Source: Solirubrobacter deserti
GTDB lineage: Bacteria > Actinomycetota > Thermoleophilia > Solirubrobacterales > Solirubrobacteraceae
DNA: 64,000 nt
Assembly (NCBI RefSeq): GCF_003344625.1
Contig: NZ_QPKJ02000002.1
Span: 893,308 to 957,307, forward strand
Direction: 5' to 3'
Shown: positions 8,390 to 16,646 of the stretch, piece after piece
How the letters are laid out: each line of letters opens with the position of its first letter
How positions within the stretch are numbered: position 1 is the first letter of the stretch
Program-made: the position numbers and the translations under genes
Notes under the pieces: model-generated
The model's input: only the letters and a program-made list of their open reading frames with translations
The model's database searches: none
Told to the model about the DNA's origin: nothing

Positions 8390-9270
8390 GGGTTGAGGGT
8401 AAGCGACCAGGTCTGTGCGACGTGTTCGTGGCCGAACGCGTTCTCGGGCTCTTCGTGCGTGAGCGTGAAGCCGGCGCGCTCATACAGGCGGCGCGCGCTG
8501 TGCAGGTGTGCGTTGGTGTAGAGCGTCAGTGTGCGGTAGCCGCGCGTGCGGGCGTGGCGGACCACCTGGCCGACGAGGGCGCCGCCGACGCCCTTCCCGC
8601 GGGCCTTGGGCTCGACGAGCAGCGTCCGCAGCTTGGCGGTGGCTGCGTCGACGTGGACGCACAGGATCGCGCCGACGCGCTCGCCGTCGATCGTGGCGAT
8701 CCAGGCGCGGTCGGTGGCCGGGTCGAAGTCGGCGGCAATGCGGGCGACGAGCCGCTCGAAGCTCTGGTCGTAGCCGTACTCGCGCCCGTAGAGCTCGCCG
8801 TGGCGCTGCACCATCCAGCCGAGGTCGCCGGGCTCGGGGTCGCGCAGCGTCAGCGTGCCCTGGGGCTCGATCGCGCTCTGCAGGCTCCGCATCGCCTCCA
8901 CCACGCCGGCGGCGTCGCCGAGCTCGTCGAGCACCGCGCCGACCTGCTGCGCGGACTCGGCGTCCATCTGCGCGAACCGCTCCCGGCCCTTGTCGGTCAG
9001 GCGCACGAGCTGCCGGCGGGCGTCGGCGGGGGAGACGTGGCGGCTCGCGAGCCCTTGCTCCTCGAGCTTCGCGATGACGCGGCTGAGTTGACCCGCGTCG
9101 ATGCGCAGCGCCTGTTTGAGCGCGGCCACCTCCTCGGTGCCCTGGCCGAGCTCGTACAGCACCCGCACCTCAGGCAGCGGGCGGGCGTAGCTGCCGCGTG
9201 TGAGTCCCATCTTGGCCGTGTAGAAGCGGTTGAACGCGCGCACGGCCTCGACGTGTTCCGTCGTCGCCAT
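8386..9270 (-). CDS. MarR-type regulator fused to a GNAT acetyltransferase
   Basis: The 294-residue product has a MarR winged-helix domain in residues 1-140 (LKQALRIDAGQLSRVIAKLEEQGL as recognition region, then the wing SPADARRQLVRLTDKG) and a GNAT domain in residues about 150-294 with the acetyl-CoA loop VEPKARGKGVGGALV. The architecture is known in actinobacteria. The ATG at 9270 is chosen instead of the TTG 15 nt upstream, because that TTG lies inside a perfect 13-bp palindrome that looks like the operator. The gene overlaps the downstream OsmC gene by 4 nt. It probably represses itself and OsmC; the acetyl acceptor is unknown. Confidence 0.88.
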   Translation of the reverse strand: MATTEHVEAVRAFNRFYTAKMGLTRGSYARPLPEVRVLYELGQGTEEVAALKQALRIDAGQLSRVIAKLEEQGLASRHVSPADARRQLVRLTDKGRERFAQMDAESAQQVGAVLDELGDAAGVVEAMRSLQSAIEPQGTLTLRDPEPGDLGWMVQRHGELYGREYGYDQSFERLVARIAADFDPATDRAWIATIDGERVGAILCVHVDAATAKLRTLLVEPKARGKGVGGALVGQVVRHARTRGYRTLTLYTNAHLHSARRLYERAGFTLTHEEPENAFGHEHVAQTWSLTLNP

Positions 9271-9272
9271 GC

Positions 9273-9306
9273 TTGACAGTGTCAACTATTTCGTTGACTC
9301 AGTCAA
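9273..9306 (-). promoter_or_regulatory. Two 13-bp palindromes, probable MarR operators
   Basis: On the plus strand TTGACAGTGTCAA (9273-9285) and TTGACTCAGTCAA (9294-9306) are both perfect palindromes about a central base. Their centres are 21 bp apart, two helical turns, so two dimers would bind the same face. The first is 2 bp from the MarR-GNAT ATG; the second lies inside the last codons of the upstream membrane-protein gene. Autoregulation by the MarR domain is the simplest reading. Confidence 0.75.
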
Positions 9307-9807
9307 CTCCTGGCCGTCGTCCTCCCAGACGAGCTTCGCGCCGAGGTGGCCCGTGCGGATCGTGAAGCCGATCGCGGACACCGCCATCAGGACCGCGACC
9401 ACCCGCAGCGCGACGTTGGCCGCGCCGCGCTTGGCCCACAGCAGCGCGACCAGCGCGGCCGTGAGGAGGGCCATGGTGAAGCGGACGGTCTCGCCGGCAC
9501 CTTGGTGGTCCTTCATCGTGGGGTCGCCCTGGAGACGCGGCTTGCTCTCCAGGAAGGCCTCGCCCGCGCCGACGGTGAGCAGCGTGGCGGCGAGGGTGAC
9601 GACCGCGAAGGCCGCGAGCGGGACGCCGAACCAACCGGGCTTGGCGACCGCGATCAGCGTCGCGAGGCCCAGCAGCGGGACGAAGACGACGGGCACGTGA
9701 AGGATGAGCGGGTGCGCGGGCAGGCCGAACGCGCTGCTGATCTGGACCGGCCACAGCACAAGGCTCAGCACGGCGGCGCCGACGACGAACGGCCGAAGGT
9801 CTCTCAT
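9286..9807 (-). CDS. DUF2231-like four-helix membrane protein
   Basis: The 173-residue protein has about four hydrophobic helices, including VVGAAVLSLVLWPV, ILHVPVVFVPLLGLATLIAV, AAFAVVTLAATLLTV and VALRVVAVLMAVSAIG, with a conserved-looking HPLILHVPVV stretch typical of DUF2231-type membrane proteins. A His in HPLILH and one in MKDHQGAGE could bind metal or haem, but that is speculation. The ATG overlaps the stop of the preceding M28 peptidase gene (TGATG), so they are coupled. The last seven codons (ELTESTK) are made of the second MarR palindrome. Function unknown. Confidence 0.7.
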   Translation of the reverse strand: MRDLRPFVVGAAVLSLVLWPVQISSAFGLPAHPLILHVPVVFVPLLGLATLIAVAKPGWFGVPLAAFAVVTLAATLLTVGAGEAFLESKPRLQGDPTMKDHQGAGETVRFTMALLTAALVALLWAKRGAANVALRVVAVLMAVSAIGFTIRTGHLGAKLVWEDDGQELTESTK

Positions 9808-10628
9808 CAGCGCCAGGTTCGCAGCAACGGCCACACGATGCGCAGAACGCGCGTGAAGGCCGAGCGTTCCAGCCGGTCAGGGGTGTCGCAGGCGGTGTGC
9901 CGGCACGGCTCGCTGGGGACGCCGAGCTTGGCCGCGGGCGCCCCGGCGCGAGCGAGCTCGCGGTGGTCGGAGTTGCCCTCGCCACGTGGGTCGCGCACCC
10001 AGCGCACGCCGGGCTTCATCAGCCGCCGTTCGACGTTCGCGCGCGGGCTCGAAGCCGTGCTGTGCAGGTCGAACTTCGAGCCGCGGCCCACTTCGTCGAG
10101 CGAGAGCGCGAGCCGGACGTCCTTCAGGCGGTCGATGCGTCGCAACCGCGTGACGAGCGCGGAGGCGCCGAGGTGGTCGGGCGTGCCGGTGTACGGGCGC
10201 TCCTCGGCGCCGGTCGCGACCAGCCAGACGTCGCACGCGGGCGTGGGGTCGGTGGCGAGCGAGCGGGCCAGCGCGACCAGCGTGCCGACGCCGGACGCGT
10301 TGTCGTGCGCTCCGGGCGAGGGCGGGACGGTGTCCGCGTGCGCCATCGCGATCACCAGGCAGTCGCCCGGCGCGTCCCGGATGCCGATCACGTTGCGCGA
10401 CCGGCCCTTGCCGGGGACGGTGAAGCGTTCGTACCCGACCCGCAGCCCGACGGCGCGGAACCGCGCCGCGACGCGCTGGTGCGCCTTGCGCTCGGCCGCG
10501 CTCGCGGCGGGCCGCTCGCCGTCGCGGGCGAGTGACACGGCGAAGGTGTACGCCTCGCTCCCGCTCGGCGCGGCGGCGAGGGCCGCGCAGCACAAAGTCG
10601 TTGCCAGCACGCGACGAATGTGCCACAC
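9807..10628 (-). CDS. Secreted M28-family zinc metallopeptidase
   Basis: The 273-residue protein starts with a short signal peptide (ATTLCCAALAAAPSGSEA). The M28 metal site is recognisable: His and Asp in AHADTV, the bridging Asp in SPGAHDNASGVG, the catalytic pair in ATGAEERP, Asp in LSLDEVG and His in GEGNSDHRE. It lacks any extra domain. Such enzymes are extracellular aminopeptidases. The GTG at 10628 is the first start that gives a signal peptide; the same frame runs far upstream only as a shadow of the neighbouring gene. It lies 8 nt after the stop of the previous gene on the same strand. Confidence 0.82.
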   Translation of the reverse strand: MWHIRRVLATTLCCAALAAAPSGSEAYTFAVSLARDGERPAASAAERKAHQRVAARFRAVGLRVGYERFTVPGKGRSRNVIGIRDAPGDCLVIAMAHADTVPPSPGAHDNASGVGTLVALARSLATDPTPACDVWLVATGAEERPYTGTPDHLGASALVTRLRRIDRLKDVRLALSLDEVGRGSKFDLHSTASSPRANVERRLMKPGVRWVRDPRGEGNSDHRELARAGAPAAKLGVPSEPCRHTACDTPDRLERSAFTRVLRIVWPLLRTWR

Positions 10629-10636
10629 AGGGCGTC

Positions 10637-12007
10637 TCAGCGCGCGCTGACCCGCGCCTCGCCCTCGGCCGCGTTGGCGTTGATGTCGGCGTAGACGGCG
10701 AGCGCCCGACCGTTGTTCATCATGCCCAACCCGGGCGGCTGCAGCCCGTCGTAGCCAGTCCCGCGCGAGGCGTCGTCGATCAGCTCGGGCGGCCCGAACG
10801 CGCCGTCGGGTCCGGTCAGGGAGGCGAACACGCCGAGGGGGCTGCCGTGCCCTTCGGGCCCGGGCGTCTCCCGCAGCCAGCTGACCGCGACGCCGTCGCC
10901 GACGCGGATCAGCGAGCCGATCGAGCCTGACGAGTCCAGCGCCACCGGCGGGCCGAACACCCCGGCCTGGTTCGCGATCGCCGCCGTCGGCACCGACACG
11001 CCGGGCCGCGCGGGCACCGTCCACGCCACCACGGGGCGGCCCGTGGCGTCGACCGTCGCCGCGATCGGCCCGCGCGGGTAGCCGACGAGGTCGCCCTCGG
11101 CCAACGAGACCGCGGGTCGCGGGCGGTTGGACCCGTTCGGCAGGATCGCGGCGGCCGCGTCCACGTGCCCGGTCGGCCCTTCCGTGACCGGGTACGCGCG
11201 CCAGGCGACGACCGCGATCCCCGGCTCCCCGGTGCCGACGACGATCTCCACGGGCCCGCGCTGCCCGCCGGGCGGCGCCACGCGCGCCTCCGCCGACGTC
11301 CAGCCCGTCTTCACGCGGATCACGCGCACGGCCAGCTGCCGGTCGCGCGAGTAGGCGACGATCGCCCGGTCGCCGGTGTCGATGCCGACGCCCACGATCG
11401 AGTCGGGGTCGATCCCGGTGTTCGCGAGCGTGCGGATCTCCGAGAAGCGCCCGCCGGCGGGGCGGTAGGAGACCTGGACCTCGTCCGAGCGGCCGCGCAC
11501 GATGTGGCGCCAGGCGGCGATCGCCGCGCCGTCGGCGTTGACCGCCAGCTGCGGCACGGACGCGATCGATCGCGGCCCGCCGATCTCCCGCACGGCGCCG
11601 AGGGAGGAGAGGCCCGCGTCGCCGATCCGGTAGCCGAGCTGCCTTCGCTCGAGGTTGTCGCGGTCGGGGATGCGCGCGTCCAGCGTCAGCACGCGCGACT
11701 GGGCGTAGCGCGAGGCCGCCACGGCCGACCGCGAGGTGCGCACCCGCAGCGTCTGCGTCCCGTTCAGCGCGACCAGCACGCGCGAGTCCTCGCCGCCGCG
11801 CCACCACACGAGCTGCGGCCCGGCCTCGAACTTGCCCGCGCTGACGTGCGGGACGAAGCTCGCCTGGTCGAGCGTGTTGGCGTCCAGGCGCGGCGGAACG
11901 TCAGCCGCCGGGATCGCGACCGGTGGACTCCACGGCGGCGCCGCCGCCGCCGGAGCCGCGAGCGCAAGCATCGCGACGGTCCCACTAGCTACGCTCTTCA
12001 GCCGCAC
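10637..12007 (-). CDS. Secreted repeat protein, propeller-like, unknown function
   Basis: From a GTG at 12007 the protein has 456 residues with a signal peptide [23 protein letters not shown]. The rest is built of repeated units of about 50 residues that contain an Ala-Trp or Val-Trp strand ([38 protein letters not shown]), a pattern seen in beta-propeller-like secreted proteins of actinobacteria. I do not recognise a catalytic motif. An earlier in-frame ATG at 12061 would give a start without an N-terminal signal and would run across the efp start, so I prefer 12007. It heads the minus-strand operon of the M28, DUF2231-like, MarR-GNAT and OsmC genes. Confidence 0.65.
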   Translation of the reverse strand: MRLKSVASGTVAMLALAAPAAAAPPWSPPVAIPAADVPPRLDANTLDQASFVPHVSAGKFEAGPQLVWWRGGEDSRVLVALNGTQTLRVRTSRSAVAASRYAQSRVLTLDARIPDRDNLERRQLGYRIGDAGLSSLGAVREIGGPRSIASVPQLAVNADGAAIAAWRHIVRGRSDEVQVSYRPAGGRFSEIRTLANTGIDPDSIVGVGIDTGDRAIVAYSRDRQLAVRVIRVKTGWTSAEARVAPPGGQRGPVEIVVGTGEPGIAVVAWRAYPVTEGPTGHVDAAAAILPNGSNRPRPAVSLAEGDLVGYPRGPIAATVDATGRPVVAWTVPARPGVSVPTAAIANQAGVFGPPVALDSSGSIGSLIRVGDGVAVSWLRETPGPEGHGSPLGVFASLTGPDGAFGPPELIDDASRGTGYDGLQPPGLGMMNNGRALAVYADINANAAEGEARVSAR

Positions 12008-12032
12008 GCTGAGCCTGTTCGCCGAGGGGCTG

Positions 12033-12599
12033 ATTCCCACGATCTCCACCAACCAGTTCAAGAACGGAAATCACATCGAGGTCGAAGGCACCGTCTTCAA
12101 GATCCTCGAGTTCCAGCACGTCAAGCCCGGGAAGGGCGGGGCGTTCGTCCGCACCAAGCTGCGCCGGGCGGCCGACGGGGCTGTGATCGATAGGACGTTC
12201 CGAGCGGGCGAGAAGTTTCGCCCGATCCACACCGAGGCGCGGAAGATGCAGTTCCTCTACGCCGACGGCACCGACGCGCACTTCATGGACGGTGAGACGT
12301 TCGAGCAGATCGCGCTCGCGGAGTCCAGCGTGGAGGAGTCGCTGAAGTACATCAAGCCGAACGAGACCGTCGACATGCTCTACATCGACGGCGAGCCGGC
12401 CGACATCCAGCTCAGCGCGAGCGTCGAGCTCGAGGTCACGCACACCGAGCCCGGCGTGCGTGGTGACACGGCTTCCGGCGGCGGCAACAAGCCGGCGACG
12501 CTGGAGACCGGCGCGACCGTGAACGTCCCGCTGTTCGTGAACATCGGGGACCGGATCAAGGTCGACACCCGCTCGGGCTCGTACATGTCGCGTGCGTAG
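12033..12599 (+). CDS. efp: Elongation factor P
   Basis: The protein carries the three-domain EF-P body: [18 protein letters not shown] with the lysine-bearing PGKG loop at the tip of domain I, the [20 protein letters not shown] region, and the C-terminal signature [19 protein letters not shown] to [16 protein letters not shown] rescues ribosomes stalled at polyproline. No ATG, GTG or TTG is present in frame near the expected N-terminus: the frame reads CTG ATT CCC ACG ATC TCC ACC AAC. I place the start at ATT 12033 (giving MPTISTNQF) preceded by GAGGGG, but CTG, ACG or ATC are possible. The stop overlaps nusB. Promoter elements must lie inside the divergent gene. Confidence 0.85.
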   Translation: MPTISTNQFKNGNHIEVEGTVFKILEFQHVKPGKGGAFVRTKLRRAADGAVIDRTFRAGEKFRPIHTEARKMQFLYADGTDAHFMDGETFEQIALAESSVEESLKYIKPNETVDMLYIDGEPADIQLSASVELEVTHTEPGVRGDTASGGGNKPATLETGATVNVPLFVNIGDRIKVDTRSGSYMSRA

Positions 12600-13011
12600 G
12601 TCTGAGCAGCGTCGCGCGGCGGTTTTCGCCCTCTACCAGCACGACCTGACCAAGCGCCCGCTCGACGACGTGTTCGAGCGGGACGCGCTCCCGTTCACCC
12701 GCGCGCTCGCCCACGCGACCGCGGACTACACCGAGGAGCTCGACGGGCACATCGCCCGGCACGCGAAGAACTGGTCGCTGGACCGGATCGCGCCGCTGGA
12801 GAAGGCGATCCTGCGCACCGCGCTGCTCGAGATGCTGCACCCGGACGTGGTCGAGGCCGACACGCCGATCCCGCCCGAGGGCGCGATCGACGAGGCCGTC
12901 GAGACGGCGAAGGCGTTCTGCGGCGCCGAGGCGCCCGGTTTCGTCAACGGCATCCTCGCCGCCGTCATGCGGACTAGCATTCCCGACCCGAATGCCTCAG
13001 GACAGTCTTGA
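12592..13011 (+). CDS. nusB: Transcription antitermination factor NusB
   Basis: The 139-residue protein starts [18 protein letters not shown], the classic NusB N-terminus, and ends with [28 protein letters not shown], the conserved RNA-binding helical bundle signature. NusB with NusE binds boxA RNA in rRNA leaders and prevents premature termination. The middle helix segment around [19 protein letters not shown] is also typical. The GTG start lies 8 nt inside the end of efp, so translation is coupled. The C-terminus overlaps the promoter-like TAGCAT and the xseB start. Confidence 0.95.
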   Translation: MRRSEQRRAAVFALYQHDLTKRPLDDVFERDALPFTRALAHATADYTEELDGHIARHAKNWSLDRIAPLEKAILRTALLEMLHPDVVEADTPIPPEGAIDEAVETAKAFCGAEAPGFVNGILAAVMRTSIPDPNASGQS

Positions 13012-13195
13012 GCGCCTGATCGAGCGGCTCGAGCACGCCGCCGTCACGCTGCGCGCGGGTGAGCTGCCGACGGATCGCGCCGCCGCGCTCGTCGAGGAAT
13101 GCGCGCGGGTCGCCGCCGAGGCGGGCGCCGAGCTGGATCGCCAGGTCCGCGCCGCGGACGTGCCCGTGGCCCCCGGCCAGATGGCGCTCAATTGA
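12992..13195 (+). CDS. xseB: Exodeoxyribonuclease VII small subunit
   Basis: The 67-residue protein has the XseB pattern of one long helical hairpin: [31 protein letters not shown] followed by an Ala/Glu-rich second helix. XseB is the helical subunit of the ssDNA-degrading exonuclease VII. The large subunit gene xseA, usually adjacent, is not in the window. The start lies 20 nt inside nusB and the stop overlaps the TTG of the next gene (TTGA). A TAGCAT hexamer 13 nt upstream of the ATG could be an internal promoter. Confidence 0.85.
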   Translation: MPQDSLERLIERLEHAAVTLRAGELPTDRAAALVEECARVAAEAGAELDRQVRAADVPVAPGQMALN

Positions 13196-14094
13196 CGCGC
13201 CCATCGAACCCGGCCGTGGCGTTCCCGGACCATCTCCGGACCGACATCGAGACCTATCTCGGGGGTCTGCGCTTCAGCGACGAGGCCGACACGGACGGGC
13301 TCGAGGAGGCGATGCGCTACTCGCTGCTGGCCGGTGGCAAGCGCATCCGGCCGGTGCTCGCGCTCGCGACCGCGCACGCCGTCGGGATGCCGACCGAGCA
13401 CGTGCTCCCGCTGGCCGCCGCGCTCGAGCTCATCCACACCTACTCGCTGATCCACGACGACCTGCCGGCGATGGACGACGACTCGCTGCGGCGCGGGCGT
13501 CCAACGTGTCACGTGCGTTACGGCGAGGCGATCGCGATCCTCGCGGGCGACGCACTGTATGCCGAAGCGATGCGGCTGGTGCTGACAGAACAGCGGGGCG
13601 AGCCCGACCGGGTGCTGGCCGCGCTGGCCGAGCTGACGACGGCGTCGGGGGTCCGCGGCATGGTCGGCGGGCAGTTCATCGACATCCAGGGGCTCGAGAA
13701 CGCGGGCGAGGAGAAGTTGCGCCGCCTGCACGAGCTCAAGACCGGCCGGCTGATCGGCGCCGCCATCGAATGCCCGCTGCTCTTGGCCGACGAGACGGTT
13801 CGCTCCACTACACTGGCTGACTTCCGTGCGTTCGCGTCAGAGCTCGGGGTCTTGTTCCAGATCGTCGACGACATCCTCGACGTGACCGGCACGGACGTCG
13901 CGCTCGGCAAGCCGCAGGGAAGCGATGAGCGTCACGGCAAGGTGACCTACGTGAGCCGCTACGGGCTTGACGGGGCCCGGGCCATGGCCGAAGAATCGCA
14001 CCGCAACGCCCGGGCCGCGCTTGATCGGGCGGCTCCCGACAGTGCGGACGAGCTGAGACAGATCACCGACTTCATCGCCACCCGCACTTCATGA
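13192..14094 (+). CDS. ispA: Polyprenyl (farnesyl/geranylgeranyl) diphosphate synthase
   Basis: The 300-residue protein is a trans-prenyltransferase: LLAGGKRIRPVLALA binds isopentenyl diphosphate, the first Asp-rich motif is HDDLPAMDDD, and the second is FQIVDDILDVTG. KTGRLIGAA and GKVTYVSRYG are also conserved. It condenses isopentenyl diphosphate with allylic primers; the DDxxxxD spacing of the first motif is the bacterial FPP/GGPP synthase type. TTG at 13192 overlaps the xseB stop and is chosen for coupling; GTG at 13216 is the alternative. Direct coupling to dxs downstream (ATGA overlap) supports a role in isoprenoid supply. Confidence 0.93.
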   Translation: MTRPSNPAVAFPDHLRTDIETYLGGLRFSDEADTDGLEEAMRYSLLAGGKRIRPVLALATAHAVGMPTEHVLPLAAALELIHTYSLIHDDLPAMDDDSLRRGRPTCHVRYGEAIAILAGDALYAEAMRLVLTEQRGEPDRVLAALAELTTASGVRGMVGGQFIDIQGLENAGEEKLRRLHELKTGRLIGAAIECPLLLADETVRSTTLADFRAFASELGVLFQIVDDILDVTGTDVALGKPQGSDERHGKVTYVSRYGLDGARAMAEESHRNARAALDRAAPDSADELRQITDFIATRTS

Positions 14095-16010
14095 CCTCAC
14101 TTCTCTCCCGCATCGACCGGCCTCAGGACCTCCACGCGTTGTCGGAGGACGAGCTGCAGACCGTCGCGCAGGAGGTCCGTGAGCTGTTGATCGACACGGT
14201 CGGTGAGATCGGCGGGCACTTCGGCGCGAACCTCGGCACGTGCGAGATCGCGGTGGCGCTCCACTCGCTGATGGACTCGCCGCGCGACAAGGTCCTGTGG
14301 GACGTCGGCCACCAGGCCTACCCGCACAAGATCCTCACGGGGCGCCGCGATCAGCTCCCGACCATCCGGCAGTACGGCGGCCTGGCCCCGTTCTGTGCGC
14401 GCTTCGAGTCCGAGCACGACATCATGGGCGCCGGCCACGCCTCCACCTCGATCGGCTACGCCGTCGGGATCAAGGAGGCGATGCTCCGCGGCGCGACCGA
14501 GGACGGCAAGGTCGTCGCGGTCATCGGCGACGGGTCGATGACGGGCGGCGTCGCGTTCGAGGCCGTCTCGCAGGCCGGCGGCCTCGGGACCCCGATCGTC
14601 GTGATCCTCAACGACAACGGCATGTCGATCTCGCCGAACGTCGGCGCGTTGTCCCGCTACATGAACCGCGTCCGGCTGGACCCGGGGCTGTGGGAGGCGC
14701 GCGAGGGCGTCGAGGAGAAGCTCACCAAGCTGCCCGCGGGCATCGGCGCCGCGTTCGAGCGCCTCGGCCCGCGCTTCAAGGAGTCCGTCAAGGCCTTCTG
14801 GGCGCCCGGCCTGTGGTGGGAGGAGCTCGACTGGGCCTACCTCGGCGTGATCGACGGCCACGACGTGCGTGCCATGCGCCGCGCGCTGAAGACCGCCTTC
14901 GAGGCCGAGCGTCCCGTCGTCATCCACTGCGCGACCGTCAAGGGCAAGGGCTTCGCGCCCGCCGAGGACGGCGGCCTGGAGGGCATGGAGAAGTGGCATG
15001 CCGCCAAGCCGAAGTCGATCTCGCAGCGGATGCCCGCTCCGTCCCGTCCGTCGTCGACGCCCGCCCCGCCGCAGTACACGACCGTCTTCGGCGAGGCGTT
15101 GGTGCGCGAGTGCGAGCGCGACGAGCGCGTCATCGGCATCACCGCCGCGATGAACTCCGGCACCGGGCTCTCGATCCTGCAGAAGGCGATGCCCGACCGC
15201 TACTTCGACGTCGGCATCGCCGAGCAGCAGGCCGTGCTGTTCGCCGCGGGCGCCGCTCTGTCCGGGATGCGCCCGGTGGCGGCCATCTACAGCACCTTCC
15301 TGCAGCGCGCCTTCGACCAGATCGTCCACGACGTCTGCCTGCAGAAGCTGCCCGTCACCTTCTGCATGGACCGGAGCGGGCTGGTCGGCGACGACGGCCC
15401 GACCCACCACGGCGTCTTCGACATCGCCTACCTGCGCCCGCTGCCGAACATGACGCTGATGGCGCCGCGCGACGAGGCGATGCTCGTCCACATGCTCCAC
15501 ACGGCGCTGCAGATCGACGGCCCGGCCGCGCTGCGCTACCCGCGTGGGGCTGGCGTGGGCGTCGAGCTCCCGTCCGCGCCCGAGCTCATCCCGGTCGGCA
15601 CCGGCGAGATCCTCCGCGAGGGTGAGCGCGTCGCGCTGGTCGGCTACGGCACCGGCGTCGGCAAGGCGCTCGGCGCCGCCGACCTGCTGGCCGAGCGCGG
15701 CATGGACGTCACCGTCGCCGACGCCCGCTTCTGCAAGCCGCTGGACAAGCTCCTGCTCGCCTCCCTGGCCGCCGACCACGATCTGCTCGTCACGGTCGAG
15801 GAAGGCGTCCTCCAGGGCGGCTTCGGCACCGCCGTCTGGGAGTCCTTCGCCGACGAGGGCGCCGTCGCGCCGCGCATCCTGCGCGTCGGCCTGCCGGACG
15901 CCTACGTCACCCACGGCGCCCCGGCCCTCCTGCACGAAGAGGTCGGCTTCACCGCCGAGGCGATCGCCGCCCGCGTCGAGGCCGCGGTCCTCGACCGCCT
16001 GGGCGTCTAG
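14091..16010 (+). CDS. dxs: 1-deoxy-D-xylulose-5-phosphate synthase
   Basis: The 639-residue length is standard. Thiamine diphosphate binding is shown by VIGDGSMTGGVAFEAVSQAG and the NDNGMSISPNVG segment; the N-terminal GHFGANLGTCEIAVALH and HQAYPHKILTGR segments are family signatures, and the transketolase-like part has FCMDRSGLVGDDGPTHHG with the catalytic histidines. It joins pyruvate and glyceraldehyde-3-phosphate to DXP, the first step of the MEP isoprenoid pathway. The start overlaps the prenyl synthase stop by 4 nt, so both ends of isoprenoid synthesis are in one operon. The gene ends the efp-nusB-xseB-ispA-dxs block. Confidence 0.97.
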   Translation: MTSLLSRIDRPQDLHALSEDELQTVAQEVRELLIDTVGEIGGHFGANLGTCEIAVALHSLMDSPRDKVLWDVGHQAYPHKILTGRRDQLPTIRQYGGLAPFCARFESEHDIMGAGHASTSIGYAVGIKEAMLRGATEDGKVVAVIGDGSMTGGVAFEAVSQAGGLGTPIVVILNDNGMSISPNVGALSRYMNRVRLDPGLWEAREGVEEKLTKLPAGIGAAFERLGPRFKESVKAFWAPGLWWEELDWAYLGVIDGHDVRAMRRALKTAFEAERPVVIHCATVKGKGFAPAEDGGLEGMEKWHAAKPKSISQRMPAPSRPSSTPAPPQYTTVFGEALVRECERDERVIGITAAMNSGTGLSILQKAMPDRYFDVGIAEQQAVLFAAGAALSGMRPVAAIYSTFLQRAFDQIVHDVCLQKLPVTFCMDRSGLVGDDGPTHHGVFDIAYLRPLPNMTLMAPRDEAMLVHMLHTALQIDGPAALRYPRGAGVGVELPSAPELIPVGTGEILREGERVALVGYGTGVGKALGAADLLAERGMDVTVADARFCKPLDKLLLASLAADHDLLVTVEEGVLQGGFGTAVWESFADEGAVAPRILRVGLPDAYVTHGAPALLHEEVGFTAEAIAARVEAAVLDRLGV

Positions 16011-16095
16011 ACGCTGACGCGCGGGCCGAACCCGCGCAGGCGTCCCTGCGTAGCTCCTCTGGGGTGCACCATCGTCCCGGAAGGGGGAGCCGTTG

Positions 16096-16566
16096 ATGTC
16101 CATCCGTTGCCGTCGCGCCGTCCTGGCGCTGGCGGGGGCCGCCGTCGCCGCGGCCGCGTCGCCGTCTGTGGCCGCCGGTCAGACCGGTGTCGCCGCGTCG
16201 TTCACGGTCACCGATCACCGTTTCGTGGGTTCGCAGGACGGAAGTTCGTACGTCACGATCTACGCCGGGCAGAGCGTCGCGTTCGCGTACCCCGCGGGCA
16301 CGATCCCCCACAACGTCGACTACCTCGCCCTCAAGCCGACGTCCTGCACGCAGACCGCGGGCCCCGATCTGGGTCCGGTCCCGCCGCTGCCCCGCGTTCC
16401 GAGCGGCCCCGGCTGGTCGGGCACCTGCCGGTTCAACGTGCCGAACATGTACGTGTTCGTCTCGCGTGGCCCGCGCTCGATGCCGGGCCACGTGATCGTC
16501 CGGCCGGGCGCGCCGCCGCCGTCGTTCCCGACGCAGCCCATGACGCCGCTCGTCCCGCGTCTCTAG
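16096..16566 (+). CDS. Secreted cupredoxin-like small protein
   Basis: The 156-residue protein has a signal peptide (RRAVLALAGAAVAAAASPSVAA) and one beta-sandwich domain with the cupredoxin pattern: VAFAYPAGTIPHNVDYLAL, then GWSGTCRFNVPNMYVFVSRG and MPGHVIV. The His in IPHNVDY and the Cys in SGTCRF would fit copper ligands, but a second ligand His near the C-terminal loop is not obvious, so copper binding is uncertain. The ATG at 16096 is preceded by a strong AAGGGGGAG, which decides it over the TTG 3 nt earlier. It stands alone between dxs and a convergent gene and is followed by a bidirectional terminator. Confidence 0.7.
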   Translation: MSIRCRRAVLALAGAAVAAAASPSVAAGQTGVAASFTVTDHRFVGSQDGSSYVTIYAGQSVAFAYPAGTIPHNVDYLALKPTSCTQTAGPDLGPVPPLPRVPSGPGWSGTCRFNVPNMYVFVSRGPRSMPGHVIVRPGAPPPSFPTQPMTPLVPRL

Positions 16567-16584
16567 CGAGCTCAGCCTGCCGGG

Positions 16585-16625
16585 TGTGTCGTCCTACTGT
16601 CGGAAAGCGGCGGTAGGACGACACA
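16585..16625. terminator. Bidirectional terminator hairpin
   Basis: Perfect 13-base arms TGTGTCGTCCTAC (16585-16597) and GTAGGACGACACA (16613-16625) flank a 15-base loop. The structure lies between two convergent genes, 19 nt after the plus-strand stop and 21 nt after the minus-strand stop, so it can serve both. Confidence 0.75.
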
Positions 16626-16646
16626 GGCACCCGACGGATCGCGCCG

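Noticed and set aside
9271..9285. TTG at 9285 as MarR-GNAT start
   Set aside because: The codon lies in a perfect palindrome that is better explained as an operator, and ATG 9270 gives the normal MarR N-terminus.
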